This document shows positions 15,850-23,458 of a stretch of DNA of 37,702 nucleotides, piece by piece. Origin of the DNA: Bradyrhizobium sp. AT1 (GTDB taxonomy: Bacteria > Pseudomonadota > Alphaproteobacteria > Rhizobiales > Xanthobacteraceae). Made by a program: the position numbers and the translations under genes. Position 1 is the first letter of the stretch, and every line of letters begins with the position of its first letter. Under the pieces are notes generated by a model, which saw nothing but the letters and a program-made list of their open reading frames with translations, was not told the origin of the DNA and did no database searches. The DNA lies in the NCBI RefSeq assembly GCF_001590795.1, contig NZ_JXDL01000001.1, positions 5,769,981 to 5,807,682 on the forward strand, in the 5' to 3' direction.

Positions 15850-16502
15850 GCTTCTTCGTCCAAAATGTCGCGCAGCCGGTTCATCGCCAGCCTGATCCGT
15901 GACTTGACCGTGCCAAGCGGAATTCCCAGCGCGCTCGCGATTTCGGGATGCGGCCTCTCCTCGATGAACGACAGCCGCACCACCGTGGATTGCTCTGCGG
16001 AGAGTTGCTTGAGGGCCGACGCGATCCGCGCCGCATCCTGCCCGCGCGAAATCAGGATATCGGCCGGCTCGGCCTGATCCGGTGCATCGGGCAGCTCGGG
16101 ACCGGTTTCCAGGCGGTCCGTCCGCGCCCTGCGGCGGAACAAGTCGATCCGCAGATTGCGCGCGATGGTGAAAATCCAGGCCGGCGCGCCGGCGGTGGCG
16201 GGATCGAACTGGTGCGCCTTCCGCCACACGGCGATCATCGTGCTCTGGGCGATCTCTTCCGACTCGTCAGGGCTGCACCCGGCTTTGAGCATCAGGCCCT
16301 TGATGCGGGGCGCGAAATGCTCAAACAGCCGCTTGAAAGCCTCCCGGTCGCCGTCAGAGGCGACGCGTCCGATCAAATCAGCCCAGTCCACCGTTGCTTT
16401 CGGCCCTTTGCTCACACCAATCGACAGCCGCGCCGTCACCCTCCGGGGTAAACCGGCCTCGGCCCGGATTGGCATCTTCAAAGCCCGGATAGCAGCGTTC
16501 AT
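15846..16502 (-). CDS. rpoE: RpoE-like ECF sigma factor (ECF11 type)
   Basis: A 218-residue ECF sigma factor, partner of ChrR. Region 2 has GCSPDESEEIAQSTMIAVW and IFTIARNLRIDLFRR; region 4 has LSAEQSTVVRLSFIEE and the IPLGTVKSRIRLAM recognition helix. The frame is open to 16535, but the promoter -10 element occupies 16537-16532, so a start there is not possible. ATG at 16502 has a GAGG site six nt upstream and fits a transcript start near 16525; ATG at 16475 and GTG at about 16415 are alternatives that would give lengths nearer the R. sphaeroides protein. It probably activates its own promoter and three others in this cluster. Confidence 0.94.
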   Translation of the reverse strand: MNAAIRALKMPIRAEAGLPRRVTARLSIGVSKGPKATVDWADLIGRVASDGDREAFKRLFEHFAPRIKGLMLKAGCSPDESEEIAQSTMIAVWRKAHQFDPATAGAPAWIFTIARNLRIDLFRRRARTDRLETGPELPDAPDQAEPADILISRGQDAARIASALKQLSAEQSTVVRLSFIEERPHPEIASALGIPLGTVKSRIRLAMNRLRDILDEEA

Positions 16503-16531
16503 AGCGCCTCGACAAGCGACCTCTCGGACTG

Positions 16532-16560
16532 ACAACGACCGGGGCCGGCCGCCGGATCAC
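16532..16560 (-). promoter_or_regulatory. Predicted autoregulated rpoE-chrR promoter
   Basis: GTGATCC (16560-16554), a 16-nt spacer and CGTTGT (16537-16532). It is the founding member of the four-site set, as rpoE-chrR operons of this type are known to be autoregulated. It also fixes the rpoE start downstream of 16525. Confidence 0.75.
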
Positions 16561-16598
16561 CTCGGGAGGCGCTTTGCTGCGAGTTCCGGAAGGCCGGC

Positions 16599-16649
16599 CA
16601 GCCGCCCTATCCGCCGTCGGCCGTTAACCTTCGCGCAGGGCGCGACAAT
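16599..16649. repeat. Duplicated fragment of the 82-residue gene (copy A)
   Basis: This 51-nt stretch matches 18927-18977, inside the small gene at 18789, at 45 of 51 positions. It keeps that gene's reading frame (Q-P-x-Y-P-x-x-A-V-N-L-R-A) on the + strand but has no start or flanking coding sequence. It ends 3 nt from the stop codon of the ankyrin-type gene, so the two copies bracket that gene as direct repeats. Confidence 0.75.
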
Positions 16650-16652
16650 GCT

Positions 16653-18449
16653 CTAGAGCTGAGCTCCCTGACTCACCATGAACTGATAGACGTCGGGCGC
16701 AATCGCGTTGTTCATCAGGATTTTCAGGGATGTGTTGCCGTTCGAATCCCTTGCGTTGATGTCGGCTCCCTTCGCGATCAGGCGTTTGACGATCTCTTGT
16801 CCCTCCTGTTGTCGAAGGTTGATGCCGAACTGCGGGGACGAGATCATGAAGGGCAATACGCCAGGCGATACCTTCGCGACGCGATCGATGATCTTCTGGA
16901 AAGCTTCTTTCGCCCCGGGCCGATCCTGATAGAGCAACAGGAAATAGTCGAAGAAGGGGATGCTCGCCGAGATGTTGCGGTACGCCTGGATAATGTCGTA
17001 GGTCGCGGACGCGGTCGTTCCGTTCGAACGCAGCTCGAAACATCCGATACCCTTCTTCAAGACCATCAATGGCGAATTTTGACGCTCGTTGAATTTCGCG
17101 GGCTCGAGGAACTCGAGGGGGACGCCTTGCGCTTCGGTCAAGGCCGCGACTTCGACGTTCACGTCGGCGTTTCGATCCAACAAGCTATTCACGGCTGCGT
17201 AGCGTTGAGCGAGCACCGAGGAGGCCAGCGAGGGCAGGCCTATGCAGTTGGGTGCATCGAATCGATTGGAATATTTGGCGCTGAGAGGGTTGGTCGGCGG
17301 AAACTTGTCCGGCAACATTGCCACGATGGATCGGAGGTTGGCGTCCGAGAATGCCATTTCTTTTTCGGGTTCGGCACCGAGGATGCCGCCAATGGACGTG
17401 CTGTCGGCAGTTCGCCAGGAAAATGCATTCAATGCATGCGTGACGGGCGAGTAGGGTAGTAGAACGGTCCTCGCTCCTGCCCGCCGCAACGGGCGATAAT
17501 CGCGACCAAAAAGCTTGGTGGGCTCGCCGGACACGTAAACCGGAATGGTCTGCCAGACCAGCGGCGTGGATTGGAAATTTGGACCGACGGTCTTGAAAAA
17601 GAAGCCAACCGTCGTGGTCGGCGTCGACTTATTCCAGAACGATCCCGCTGCAAAAAAAGGACCAGTGTTTCGTTCAGGGCAATCGATCAGGGCTCTGTAG
17701 GAAAGATCGAGCGCGCGAGTGCTCGGGACAGTCACGGAGACGGACGCGATTTGCTGCTCGTTATTTTGACAGAACGCTTCGTAGGCCAGCTTGTCCAGCG
17801 GGTCGCTGATTGACGGCGGTTCAGGAAGGGCGGTGGCAGTGTTCGCCGAAGCTCCGGGAGAGGGCGGCGTCGAAGACTCGGCGCGCTGCGGTGCTGGGCT
17901 GGTTCCTGCTGAGCTTTGCGGAGGAGGGTTGACGGGGGCGGACGCCGTGCCTCCCGAATTGGAGGACGGCGTCAACGCAAGCTCGATCGCGCTGATATGA
18001 GGAAACATGGCCGCGCGATCCAGCACGAGCGTGGTAAGTCCCTCAGTGAGATCGATCTGACCGACGCTTGCCCATTTCTGGCAAGAGAACTCCCAGCAAC
18101 CGGTTCGCTCCGTGAGAGCCTCGCCACTTACGATCCGCTTATCGACGATGACCTTGATTGGCCTGGGGTCGGCGGCCGCGTATCTGATGCGAACGGCATA
18201 TCGGCCATCCCTGGGAATGTTGACCAGGTATTCGGCCCTGTTCGGACCATCGGTGTTTCCGCCGTTGACGTTGTTGACCAAAACCGGTCCCCATTGCGCG
18301 GACCCGGCTTTGGCGCCGACCAAGTTCGCGGCGCGGATCGCTTCGATCTTGACGACAGTGGGATCTGCGGCGGGCTGTTGGGCCGTAGCTTCTGCACAAG
18401 CAAACAACAAGGGAAACAGCGATATCGTCTTCAGAATGCGTAGATTCAT
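16653..18449 (-). CDS. Secreted protein with ankyrin-like C-terminus
   Basis: A 598-residue exported protein that I do not recognise as a whole. Residues 1-23 form a signal peptide ending at ATA-QQ. Residues about 33-160 look like a jelly-roll carbohydrate-binding module (a WGPVLVNNVNGG strand, YAVRIRYAA, then LVLDRAAMFPHISAIEL). A Pro/Ser/Thr-rich linker at 165-215 follows, then a large domain with several cysteines. The end (about 545-598) has ankyrin-type repeats: VKRLIAKGADINARDSNGNT and a following VYQFMVSQGAQL. ATG at 18449 follows AAGGTG. Base composition is visibly less G+C-rich than its neighbours. The flanking 51-nt direct repeat points to a later insertion. Likely periplasmic or surface-bound; role unknown. 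Confidence 0.85.
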   Translation of the reverse strand: MNLRILKTISLFPLLFACAEATAQQPAADPTVVKIEAIRAANLVGAKAGSAQWGPVLVNNVNGGNTDGPNRAEYLVNIPRDGRYAVRIRYAAADPRPIKVIVDKRIVSGEALTERTGCWEFSCQKWASVGQIDLTEGLTTLVLDRAAMFPHISAIELALTPSSNSGGTASAPVNPPPQSSAGTSPAPQRAESSTPPSPGASANTATALPEPPSISDPLDKLAYEAFCQNNEQQIASVSVTVPSTRALDLSYRALIDCPERNTGPFFAAGSFWNKSTPTTTVGFFFKTVGPNFQSTPLVWQTIPVYVSGEPTKLFGRDYRPLRRAGARTVLLPYSPVTHALNAFSWRTADSTSIGGILGAEPEKEMAFSDANLRSIVAMLPDKFPPTNPLSAKYSNRFDAPNCIGLPSLASSVLAQRYAAVNSLLDRNADVNVEVAALTEAQGVPLEFLEPAKFNERQNSPLMVLKKGIGCFELRSNGTTASATYDIIQAYRNISASIPFFDYFLLLYQDRPGAKEAFQKIIDRVAKVSPGVLPFMISSPQFGINLRQQEGQEIVKRLIAKGADINARDSNGNTSLKILMNNAIAPDVYQFMVSQGAQL

Positions 18450-18788
18450 AAATTCACCTTGGCTGTCCGTGCGGACGTGTCGTTGCAGACGTCAAACGCG
18501 TTGAGGTTACGAAATGCGGGGGCTGGCGCTCCCGAGAGCAGAAACAAATTCAGTTTCCCCCTGCAGTAGTCCAATCGCTGGGCGGTGTGAGTCCAGTTAA
18601 GACGAGTGGTAGAGAAAAATGCTCGTCTAACTAGTTTCATCTTTTTTTCCGCGAAGTAAAGCAATCGCGGCAACTTCATCCCCCGACCTCAGCATCATTC
18701 CGCGCCTGCCCTGCCTGGCACTCCGCTTGCTCAGTCAACGCCAAATCCAGGCCTCAGCAGGGAGGCCCGTTTCAGGTTGAGGCAAGCG
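18450..18788. other. Intergenic region, relatively AT-rich
   Basis: 339 nt without a convincing gene. A 77-codon frame on the minus strand (18679 to 18446) has unusual amino acid composition and is not accepted. An inverted repeat AGACGAG (18600-18606) / CTCGTCT (18622-18628) lies in the middle. Promoters for the ankyrin-type gene (minus) and the small gene at 18789 (plus) presumably lie here, but no clear -35/-10 pair stands out. Confidence 0.5.
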
Positions 18789-19037
18789 ATGCAAGATATG
18801 TCCCGTTCTGGTGCTGCCGGCGAACTCCGGCTCGATGCGTTGATCGCCGATTTATGGTGGCGCGTTCGGCTCTTGAATACCGATATTCTCGAGGTGGAGG
18901 CCAAAGCCGGGGTGTTCGACGTGCAGCAGCCGACCTATCCGCTGCTGGCCGTTAACCTTCGCGCGCGGCGCGACAATCTGGTCTCCACGATCGGCATGCT
19001 CGAAGAGCGTGCGAAATCGGTGGCGGAAGCGGCTTGA
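18789..19037 (+). CDS. Small hypothetical protein
   Basis: An 82-residue cytosolic protein, helical, with conserved-looking LDALIADLWWRVRLLNTDI near residues 16-34, VEAKAGVFDVQQPTYPLLA in the middle and a C-terminal ARRDNLVSTIGMLEERAKS helix. ATG at 18789 has a GAGG box 7 nt upstream; ATG at 18798 is an alternative. I cannot assign a family or function. A 51-nt part of it (18927-18977) is duplicated near 16599, before the rpoE promoter. It ends 13 nt before the convergent LuxR gene. Confidence 0.72.
   Translation: MQDMSRSGAAGELRLDALIADLWWRVRLLNTDILEVEAKAGVFDVQQPTYPLLAVNLRARRDNLVSTIGMLEERAKSVAEAA
18927..18977. repeat. Duplicated fragment (copy B, within small gene)
   Basis: The intact partner of the copy at 16599-16649; 45 of 51 bases agree, in the same orientation, with 2,277 nt between them containing the ankyrin-type gene. 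Confidence 0.75.
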
Positions 19038-19050
19038 CAGCGGTCGGCGC

Positions 19051-20193
19051 CTAAACCGGAAACGTCAGCGATCTCGCCAGCCTGACCAGGTCGACCTGGC
19101 GCCGGCATCCCGTCTTTTGGAAGACGTGAACGAGATGGCTCTTCACGGTGCTGACGGCGACCCCGAGCGATTGCGAGATCGCGTCGCGGGTCTGACCTTC
19201 GCAGATGAGCTCGAAAATGCGAATCTCGGCTGGCGTCAGATCATAGAGCTGGCTCAGGGCATCGTGAGGCAATCGCGGCGGTCCGGCGGCCGAGGCCACG
19301 AACAGGGCTGCGGCGGCTCTCTGGATCAAGCCGGATCGCGTCGGGCTGCGCCGCAGCGGCAGGACGTGGATGACGAGAGGGTCACCCCCCGGGCGAGGGA
19401 TCGGGATGCCGATGCCCTTTTGGCCGAGCGTCGCCTCGTCCTTTGCCGCCTGCGCGACGGCCGATTGCAATGTGGTGGTGGTTGCCGCTGACTGGACCGC
19501 GATCCGGCCATGCCGCATCAGAATCGGATCTTGAGCTTCGAGCATCGCGGTGGCCGCCGCATTGCTGTGAACGATTTTCGACTCTTCGTCCGCCAGCACG
19601 ACGCCGACCTTCAGGGCCTCCACCGTGGCGGCGAAGGTGGTGGCTTCCACCGTCTTCATGTCGAACAGATTGCTGATCGTCACGGCGCGGCGGATGTGAG
19701 GTGCCAGAAGGCGGAGCCCGGCGATTTGCCCGTCGTCGACCGGGCCCGCCGATTCGTGTTGGCTGAAGATCGCATTCCCAACCATCGCCTTGTCGCGAAC
19801 GAGGCCGACGGCGACGGCATCGAACAGGCCCTTGGGCAGGGCCCATTCGCGATAATAGCGGTTGCCCGAGATGACGGCCTGCGGGACCGCCTGCGATTGA
19901 ACGATCGGCTCTCCGAGCGGATATTGCTGGATGCGGGCCGCGCCGCCCCAGAGCTCGATGATATCAGGCCCGTAACCGATCGCGTTCTGTGTCATCACGG
20001 CGAGATCGGATCCGGAGACCGCGTTGACGACGGCCTTCATGTTGGTGAGGCTGGCGACCGAGAGCGCGCCGGTGGCGAAGCCCAGTTCGGCGCAGATCTC
20101 GTCCAGAACTCCGGTCCATCGCTCGGGCGTAATCACACAGTCATAAATCGAGCCAATGAGGTCTGAAAACGTCTCGACCGAAGCCTGCTGCAT
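19051..20193 (-). CDS. LuxR-family transcriptional regulator
   Basis: A 380-residue regulator. The C-terminal LuxR/FixJ helix-turn-helix covers about 315-375 (YDLTPAEIRIFELICEGQTR, then ISQSLGVAVSTVKSHLVHVFQKTG). The central part around 190-260 is PAS-like (ALKVGVVLADEESKIVHSNAAA), and the N-terminal half resembles the sensory region of this Bradyrhizobium-type LuxR group (IGSIYDCVITPERW). No phosphoacceptor receiver domain is seen, so it likely senses a ligand or redox state directly. The target is unknown; it is convergent with the small gene at 18789 and divergent from the secreted protein at 20492. ATG at 20193. Confidence 0.92.
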   Translation of the reverse strand: MQQASVETFSDLIGSIYDCVITPERWTGVLDEICAELGFATGALSVASLTNMKAVVNAVSGSDLAVMTQNAIGYGPDIIELWGGAARIQQYPLGEPIVQSQAVPQAVISGNRYYREWALPKGLFDAVAVGLVRDKAMVGNAIFSQHESAGPVDDGQIAGLRLLAPHIRRAVTISNLFDMKTVEATTFAATVEALKVGVVLADEESKIVHSNAAATAMLEAQDPILMRHGRIAVQSAATTTTLQSAVAQAAKDEATLGQKGIGIPIPRPGGDPLVIHVLPLRRSPTRSGLIQRAAAALFVASAAGPPRLPHDALSQLYDLTPAEIRIFELICEGQTRDAISQSLGVAVSTVKSHLVHVFQKTGCRRQVDLVRLARSLTFPV

Positions 20194-20491
20194 TCCGGAC
20201 TGCTCACTTGAAGATCACTGACGTTACGCAAAAGCCGCACTGGGAACGGCGTGATTCCCGCTAACGGCAGGAGACGCAGCCCATTGCGTTTTAGCATTGC
20301 GATTCCACCGCGCAAACGGATCGCCGAACACAAATGCTCCAGTGCGGGCGACTAAAAAATCGGCAGACGGGGCGCCGATCGCGCGCCGAAAATCTGACGG
20401 GTTGCGGGATGCAAGGATGCAACTTGATTGGGCGTGGGATATCGTTGCTCCGGGGATGGAATTGACTGTCTCCCTTTGGAAGGAAATTGCC

Positions 20492-20992
20492 ATGATGTCG
20501 TCATCACGCTTCGTTCCGCGCTGCGCCGTCGCCATCCCGTCGATTGCCTTACTGCTGTGCGGCCTAGGCGGCACGGCGAAATCGCAACCGACACCTGCTG
20601 ATACCCAGCTCCCCGGCATCACGGTGGAGGCGCCGAAACTGATGGCGAGACCACACAGATCGACGCATCGTGCAACTGCCCGCAGCACCAGGGTCGTCGC
20701 AACCTCGCCAACCACGGCATCGGCGGCCCCGAACTCGGATGTCGCGAAGCTGGCCCAGCTCGCCGCCAAGACGAATAACTGTGTCGGCGGCTGCCAATCG
20801 AGCTTCAGGACGGGCAACCAGCCTTGGGTCGGCTGCAGCGCCACGGGCGGCGTGTACTCGGCAACATGCCGCAACGTCGGCAACTACAAGAGCTACGACG
20901 AGTGCAAGGAAGCAGGGCGCATCACCGGCTGGCGATCGGGCGAGACCTCGGCCTATTGCAGTAGCGTGGCGCTCGCGGCGGGCTGGCGCTGA
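20492..20992 (+). CDS. Secreted Cys-containing hypothetical protein
   Basis: A 166-residue exported protein. Residues 1-31 form a signal peptide (MMSSSRFVPRCAVAIPSIALL, cleavage after AKS or similar). A short LPGITVEAPK segment, common at the start of mature small Bradyrhizobium proteins, follows. A low-complexity Ser/Thr/Ala/Arg stretch leads to a C-terminal domain with six cysteines (NNCVGGC, VGCSATGG, ATCRN, DECKEAG, AYCSS), which could form three disulphides in the periplasm. ATG at 20492 follows GGAAGGAAA; the frame extends upstream to 20297 without a good start. Function unknown. Confidence 0.8.
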   Translation: MMSSSRFVPRCAVAIPSIALLLCGLGGTAKSQPTPADTQLPGITVEAPKLMARPHRSTHRATARSTRVVATSPTTASAAPNSDVAKLAQLAAKTNNCVGGCQSSFRTGNQPWVGCSATGGVYSATCRNVGNYKSYDECKEAGRITGWRSGETSAYCSSVALAAGWR

Positions 20993-21156
20993 CGCCGCCG
21001 CGATCACTCTCGTGTCTCTCCTTCGATCGAACGAGGCGCGGTTGCCAAGCGGGGCGATGACCATCACGTGACCGGAGGCACATATCTTTCGCGCCGGTCA
21101 ATCTAGCTTTGCGTCAGGTGGTTCGCAGTGATCCACCAAGGCAAAGGACAAGACTC

Positions 21157-21336
21157 ATGCGCAATACCATCCTCGTGGCTTTCGCGGCGATCACCCTGGC
21201 GAGCGCGGTGACGCCCGCGAGCGCGCTGACCATCGTGCGCGATCATCGCGATCCGCCCATCGTGCGCGACCATCGCAACCAGACCATCGTCCGCGACCAC
21301 CGCACTCAGCCCGAGGTCCGCGATCATCGCCACTAA
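21157..21336 (+). CDS. Small secreted protein with four IVRDHR repeats
   Basis: A 59-residue protein with a signal peptide (residues 1-23, ending ASA-LT). The whole mature part is four 8-9-residue repeats: TIVRDHRD, PIVRDHRN, TIVRDHRT and EVRDHRH. Each has an Arg-Asp-His-Arg core, so the mature peptide is very rich in His, Arg and Asp and could bind metal or polyanions. An AAAGGACAAG site precedes ATG at 21157; the frame extends to 21109 without support. A perfect 10-bp hairpin follows the gene. Probably real because of signal peptide, ribosome-binding site and hairpin. Function unknown. Confidence 0.7.
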   Translation: MRNTILVAFAAITLASAVTPASALTIVRDHRDPPIVRDHRNQTIVRDHRTQPEVRDHRH

Positions 21337-21655
21337 GAGTCCCCGCCGCGGAGCCGAACCGACATGGTTCGGCTCCGTCTCGCATGGTGCGGCGGGAGCA
21401 TGCTGCGGCCGGCTGACGCAGGGTTCGAGCAATCCCGCCGCGCTGTCTCGCAATTCAAGAATCGATTCACCAAAGTGAGCTGATCGGCAATTTCGCGGAT
21501 TGCGTCACCCCGACTGTAGCCGTTAGTCTGCGAGTGCTGATTCGGCTTCACGTCCTGAGGTTGATCAGCCGCGCGACAACTGGCATGAGGCCAGCCCCCC
21601 GCTTGTGACCCGGCAATGATTGGCGGACGTCCAGGTCATGGATTTAGGAGGGCAT
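21337..21655. other. Intergenic region with terminator-like hairpin
   Basis: 319 nt without a convincing gene. It contains the hairpin at 21351-21375 and then no recognised repeat. The upstream region and ribosome-binding site (AGGAGGG, 21646-21652) of the gene at 21656 are at its end. Confidence 0.5.
21351..21375 (+). terminator. Perfect hairpin after the IVRDHR gene
   Basis: GAGCCGAACC and GGTTCGGCTC are perfectly complementary around a GACAT loop, 14 nt after the stop codon. No T-tract follows, so it may be a transcript-stabilising hairpin or weak terminator. Confidence 0.6.
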
Positions 21656-22540
21656 ATGGTTGCCATCAATTCCGTCGGCGCGACAGCGCTCACCCTGCTG
21701 AAAGCAAGCCCCACCGCGAGCACTGAATCCGAAGCTGCCGGAGCCGGCCCGGTTCCGCATGTCAATGCCGCCTCGTCGCGCCGCTTTGCGCCCGGGGTCG
21801 TCGATGCTCTCGCCCGGATCGGAGACCTCGCCAAGCAACTCGATGCGATCAAGCATGGCTCGGCGGACAGCGCCGCCGGGAAGGCATCGGCGGAAGAGGC
21901 GACGGCGCTGGTGCGATCCTGGGTGAAATCCGGGAAGTTCGGGGACGCTGCCAGCGGGCATGACGATGCCTCGCTCAAGCAAATGGCCCGCGACCATCAA
22001 CTCCCCACTCTGCCGGCCCTCACGGCCGAGCAGGAGAAATCCCTCAGTACCGCGGAGCTGCGTGTCTACGTCGAAGCCAAATGGTGGCAAAGCTATTACG
22101 AACAGCAACCGGCGACGCTCGAGGACGCCAAGAAGCAGTTCGTTCAAATGACGTTGTCGGGATTTCCCGATGCGATCAAGGCACAAAAGGCGGCAATCGC
22201 CGCTGGCGCCTATAGTGCCGATCAGATGGCCAATGTCACCGCGCAAGTCGCGTCCATGGAAGCGCAGCTCAGCGCCGCCCGCAGCGGCAAGATCAAGATC
22301 GAAGCCATGGACCCCTCATTCTACACGATGAGCACCGATAGCTTTCAGGTCGTGCGCGATGCTTCGGGACTCATTATCGGCAGCGCGTCGAACGGCGACG
22401 CAATCGGTCCGGCAAGCTTGACCGAGCAGGGCCGCGATCATTACGGCGTCAGCGCGGGGAGCTGGTACTACAAGGGGCAGGGCCAATTCGGCACCAGCGA
22501 CTATCTCGGCGCCTATGTGATTTCGTGGGAAGACGCCTGA
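21656..22540 (+). CDS. Hypothetical protein, alanine-rich
   Basis: A 294-residue protein I do not recognise. The N-terminus (MVAINSVGATALTLLKAS) resembles the unstructured ends of exported flagellar-type or surface proteins, but no signal peptide is present. A helical, Ala/Lys-rich region covers about 55-215, with WWQSYYEQQPATLEDAKKQF near 145-165 and a coiled-coil-like MANVTAQVASMEAQLSAA stretch. The C-terminal third has DSFQVVRDASGLIIGSAS and DYLGAYVISWED, which look like beta-structure. ATG at 21656 has an AGGAGG box 4-5 nt upstream; ATG at 21638 and TTG at 21620 are alternatives. Function unknown. Confidence 0.75.
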   Translation: MVAINSVGATALTLLKASPTASTESEAAGAGPVPHVNAASSRRFAPGVVDALARIGDLAKQLDAIKHGSADSAAGKASAEEATALVRSWVKSGKFGDAASGHDDASLKQMARDHQLPTLPALTAEQEKSLSTAELRVYVEAKWWQSYYEQQPATLEDAKKQFVQMTLSGFPDAIKAQKAAIAAGAYSADQMANVTAQVASMEAQLSAARSGKIKIEAMDPSFYTMSTDSFQVVRDASGLIIGSASNGDAIGPASLTEQGRDHYGVSAGSWYYKGQGQFGTSDYLGAYVISWEDA

Positions 22541-22762
22541 GTCCGGCGAAATCCTCGTAGACCGTAAGCGGATCGGCAGAGCAGATCGGCAGGTCGCGGC
22601 ACATGCCGGTCGCTCCGACGAAGTCCAATGGCGACCTCCAGCTGAAGGCCCGGCGATCATCTGCGCATGGCGCCGGTGTCCATTCGCGATTGTGAGGCCT
22701 GAGCACGCGCCAGGTTCTCGCCGCCATGCTATGGCTGTTCCGCAACTTGCTGTGAGGCCGCC

Positions 22763-23437
22763 ATGCTCCCCATTCCCGCCGACATCTTCACCGAGCCCGA
22801 GGACGTTTCGCCCGACGGCCTTGCCAATCTCGGACCGCTGCGCCGGCTCGCAGGCCATTGGCAGGCGGACAAGGGCATCGACATCAATCCGAAAGCGGAG
22901 GGGCCGGAGCGGCGCACCTTCATCGAGCGCATCGGCATGGACCCGATCGATCCGCAGGCCAACGGGCCGCAGCTCCTCTACGGGCTGCGCTACCACATCC
23001 ACATCAACACGCCCGAGGAGGACATCACCTTCCACGACCAGGTCGGCTATTGGCTGTGGGAGCCCGCGACCGGGCTGATCATGCAGACGCTGGCCATTCC
23101 GCGCGGACAGGTGCTGCTGGCCTCGGGCAAGGCCGGGCCTGATGACAGGACCATCTCCGTCACCGCGAAACGCGGCGACACCGCCTACGGCATCTGCTCG
23201 ACCGATTTTCTGGAACAAGCCTTCCGCACCGATGCTTACCGCTGCGACATCACCTTCAACGAGGACGGCAGCTGGACCTATCTGATCCAGACCGAGTTGT
23301 TCGTCCGCGGCGCGCCGTTCAATCATCGCGACACCAACACGCTGCAGCTGGTCGCGCCGCCGAAGCTCAATCCGCTTGCGGTGATCGTCAACGACCGCGC
23401 CAGGGAGAATGCCGGCGGCAATGGATCGGCGGCCTGA
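22763..23437 (+). CDS. Heme-binding beta-barrel (nitrobindin-like) protein
   Basis: A 224-residue protein of the FABP-like / nitrobindin (DUF1794) family. LANLGPLRRLAGHWQADKG near 20-38 occupies the position of the family's GxWxG motif, although that motif is altered here (GHWQAD). Strands such as QLLYGLRYHIHI, DQVGYWLWEPATG and LIMQTLAIPRGQ build the barrel, and DTNTLQLV near the end contributes the C-terminal side. Nitrobindins bind heme and react with nitric oxide or peroxynitrite; whether this distant member binds heme is uncertain. ATG at 22763 follows GTGAGG. It begins a three-gene run with small gaps (21 and 9 nt) that ends at a strong terminator. Confidence 0.82.
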   Translation: MLPIPADIFTEPEDVSPDGLANLGPLRRLAGHWQADKGIDINPKAEGPERRTFIERIGMDPIDPQANGPQLLYGLRYHIHINTPEEDITFHDQVGYWLWEPATGLIMQTLAIPRGQVLLASGKAGPDDRTISVTAKRGDTAYGICSTDFLEQAFRTDAYRCDITFNEDGSWTYLIQTELFVRGAPFNHRDTNTLQLVAPPKLNPLAVIVNDRARENAGGNGSAA

Positions 23438-23458
23438 AGCGCTGCCCCGGAGACTTGC

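Noticed and set aside
18446..18679. A 77-codon frame on the minus strand whose stop overlaps the ankyrin-type ATG (ATGA)
   Set aside because: Unlikely composition, no recognised domain, poor start site; the overlap could be chance. Region is better read as upstream non-coding sequence.
21129..21150. GTGATCC before the IVRDHR gene, a possible fifth RpoE promoter
   Set aside because: After the 16-nt spacer the sequence is AGACTC, without CGTT, and the site would start transcription beyond the start codon.
21230..21335. Short tandem repeats suggesting a CRISPR-like array
   Set aside because: Repeat period is about 27 nt in frame with a coding sequence (IVRDHR units), with no spacers and no cas genes.
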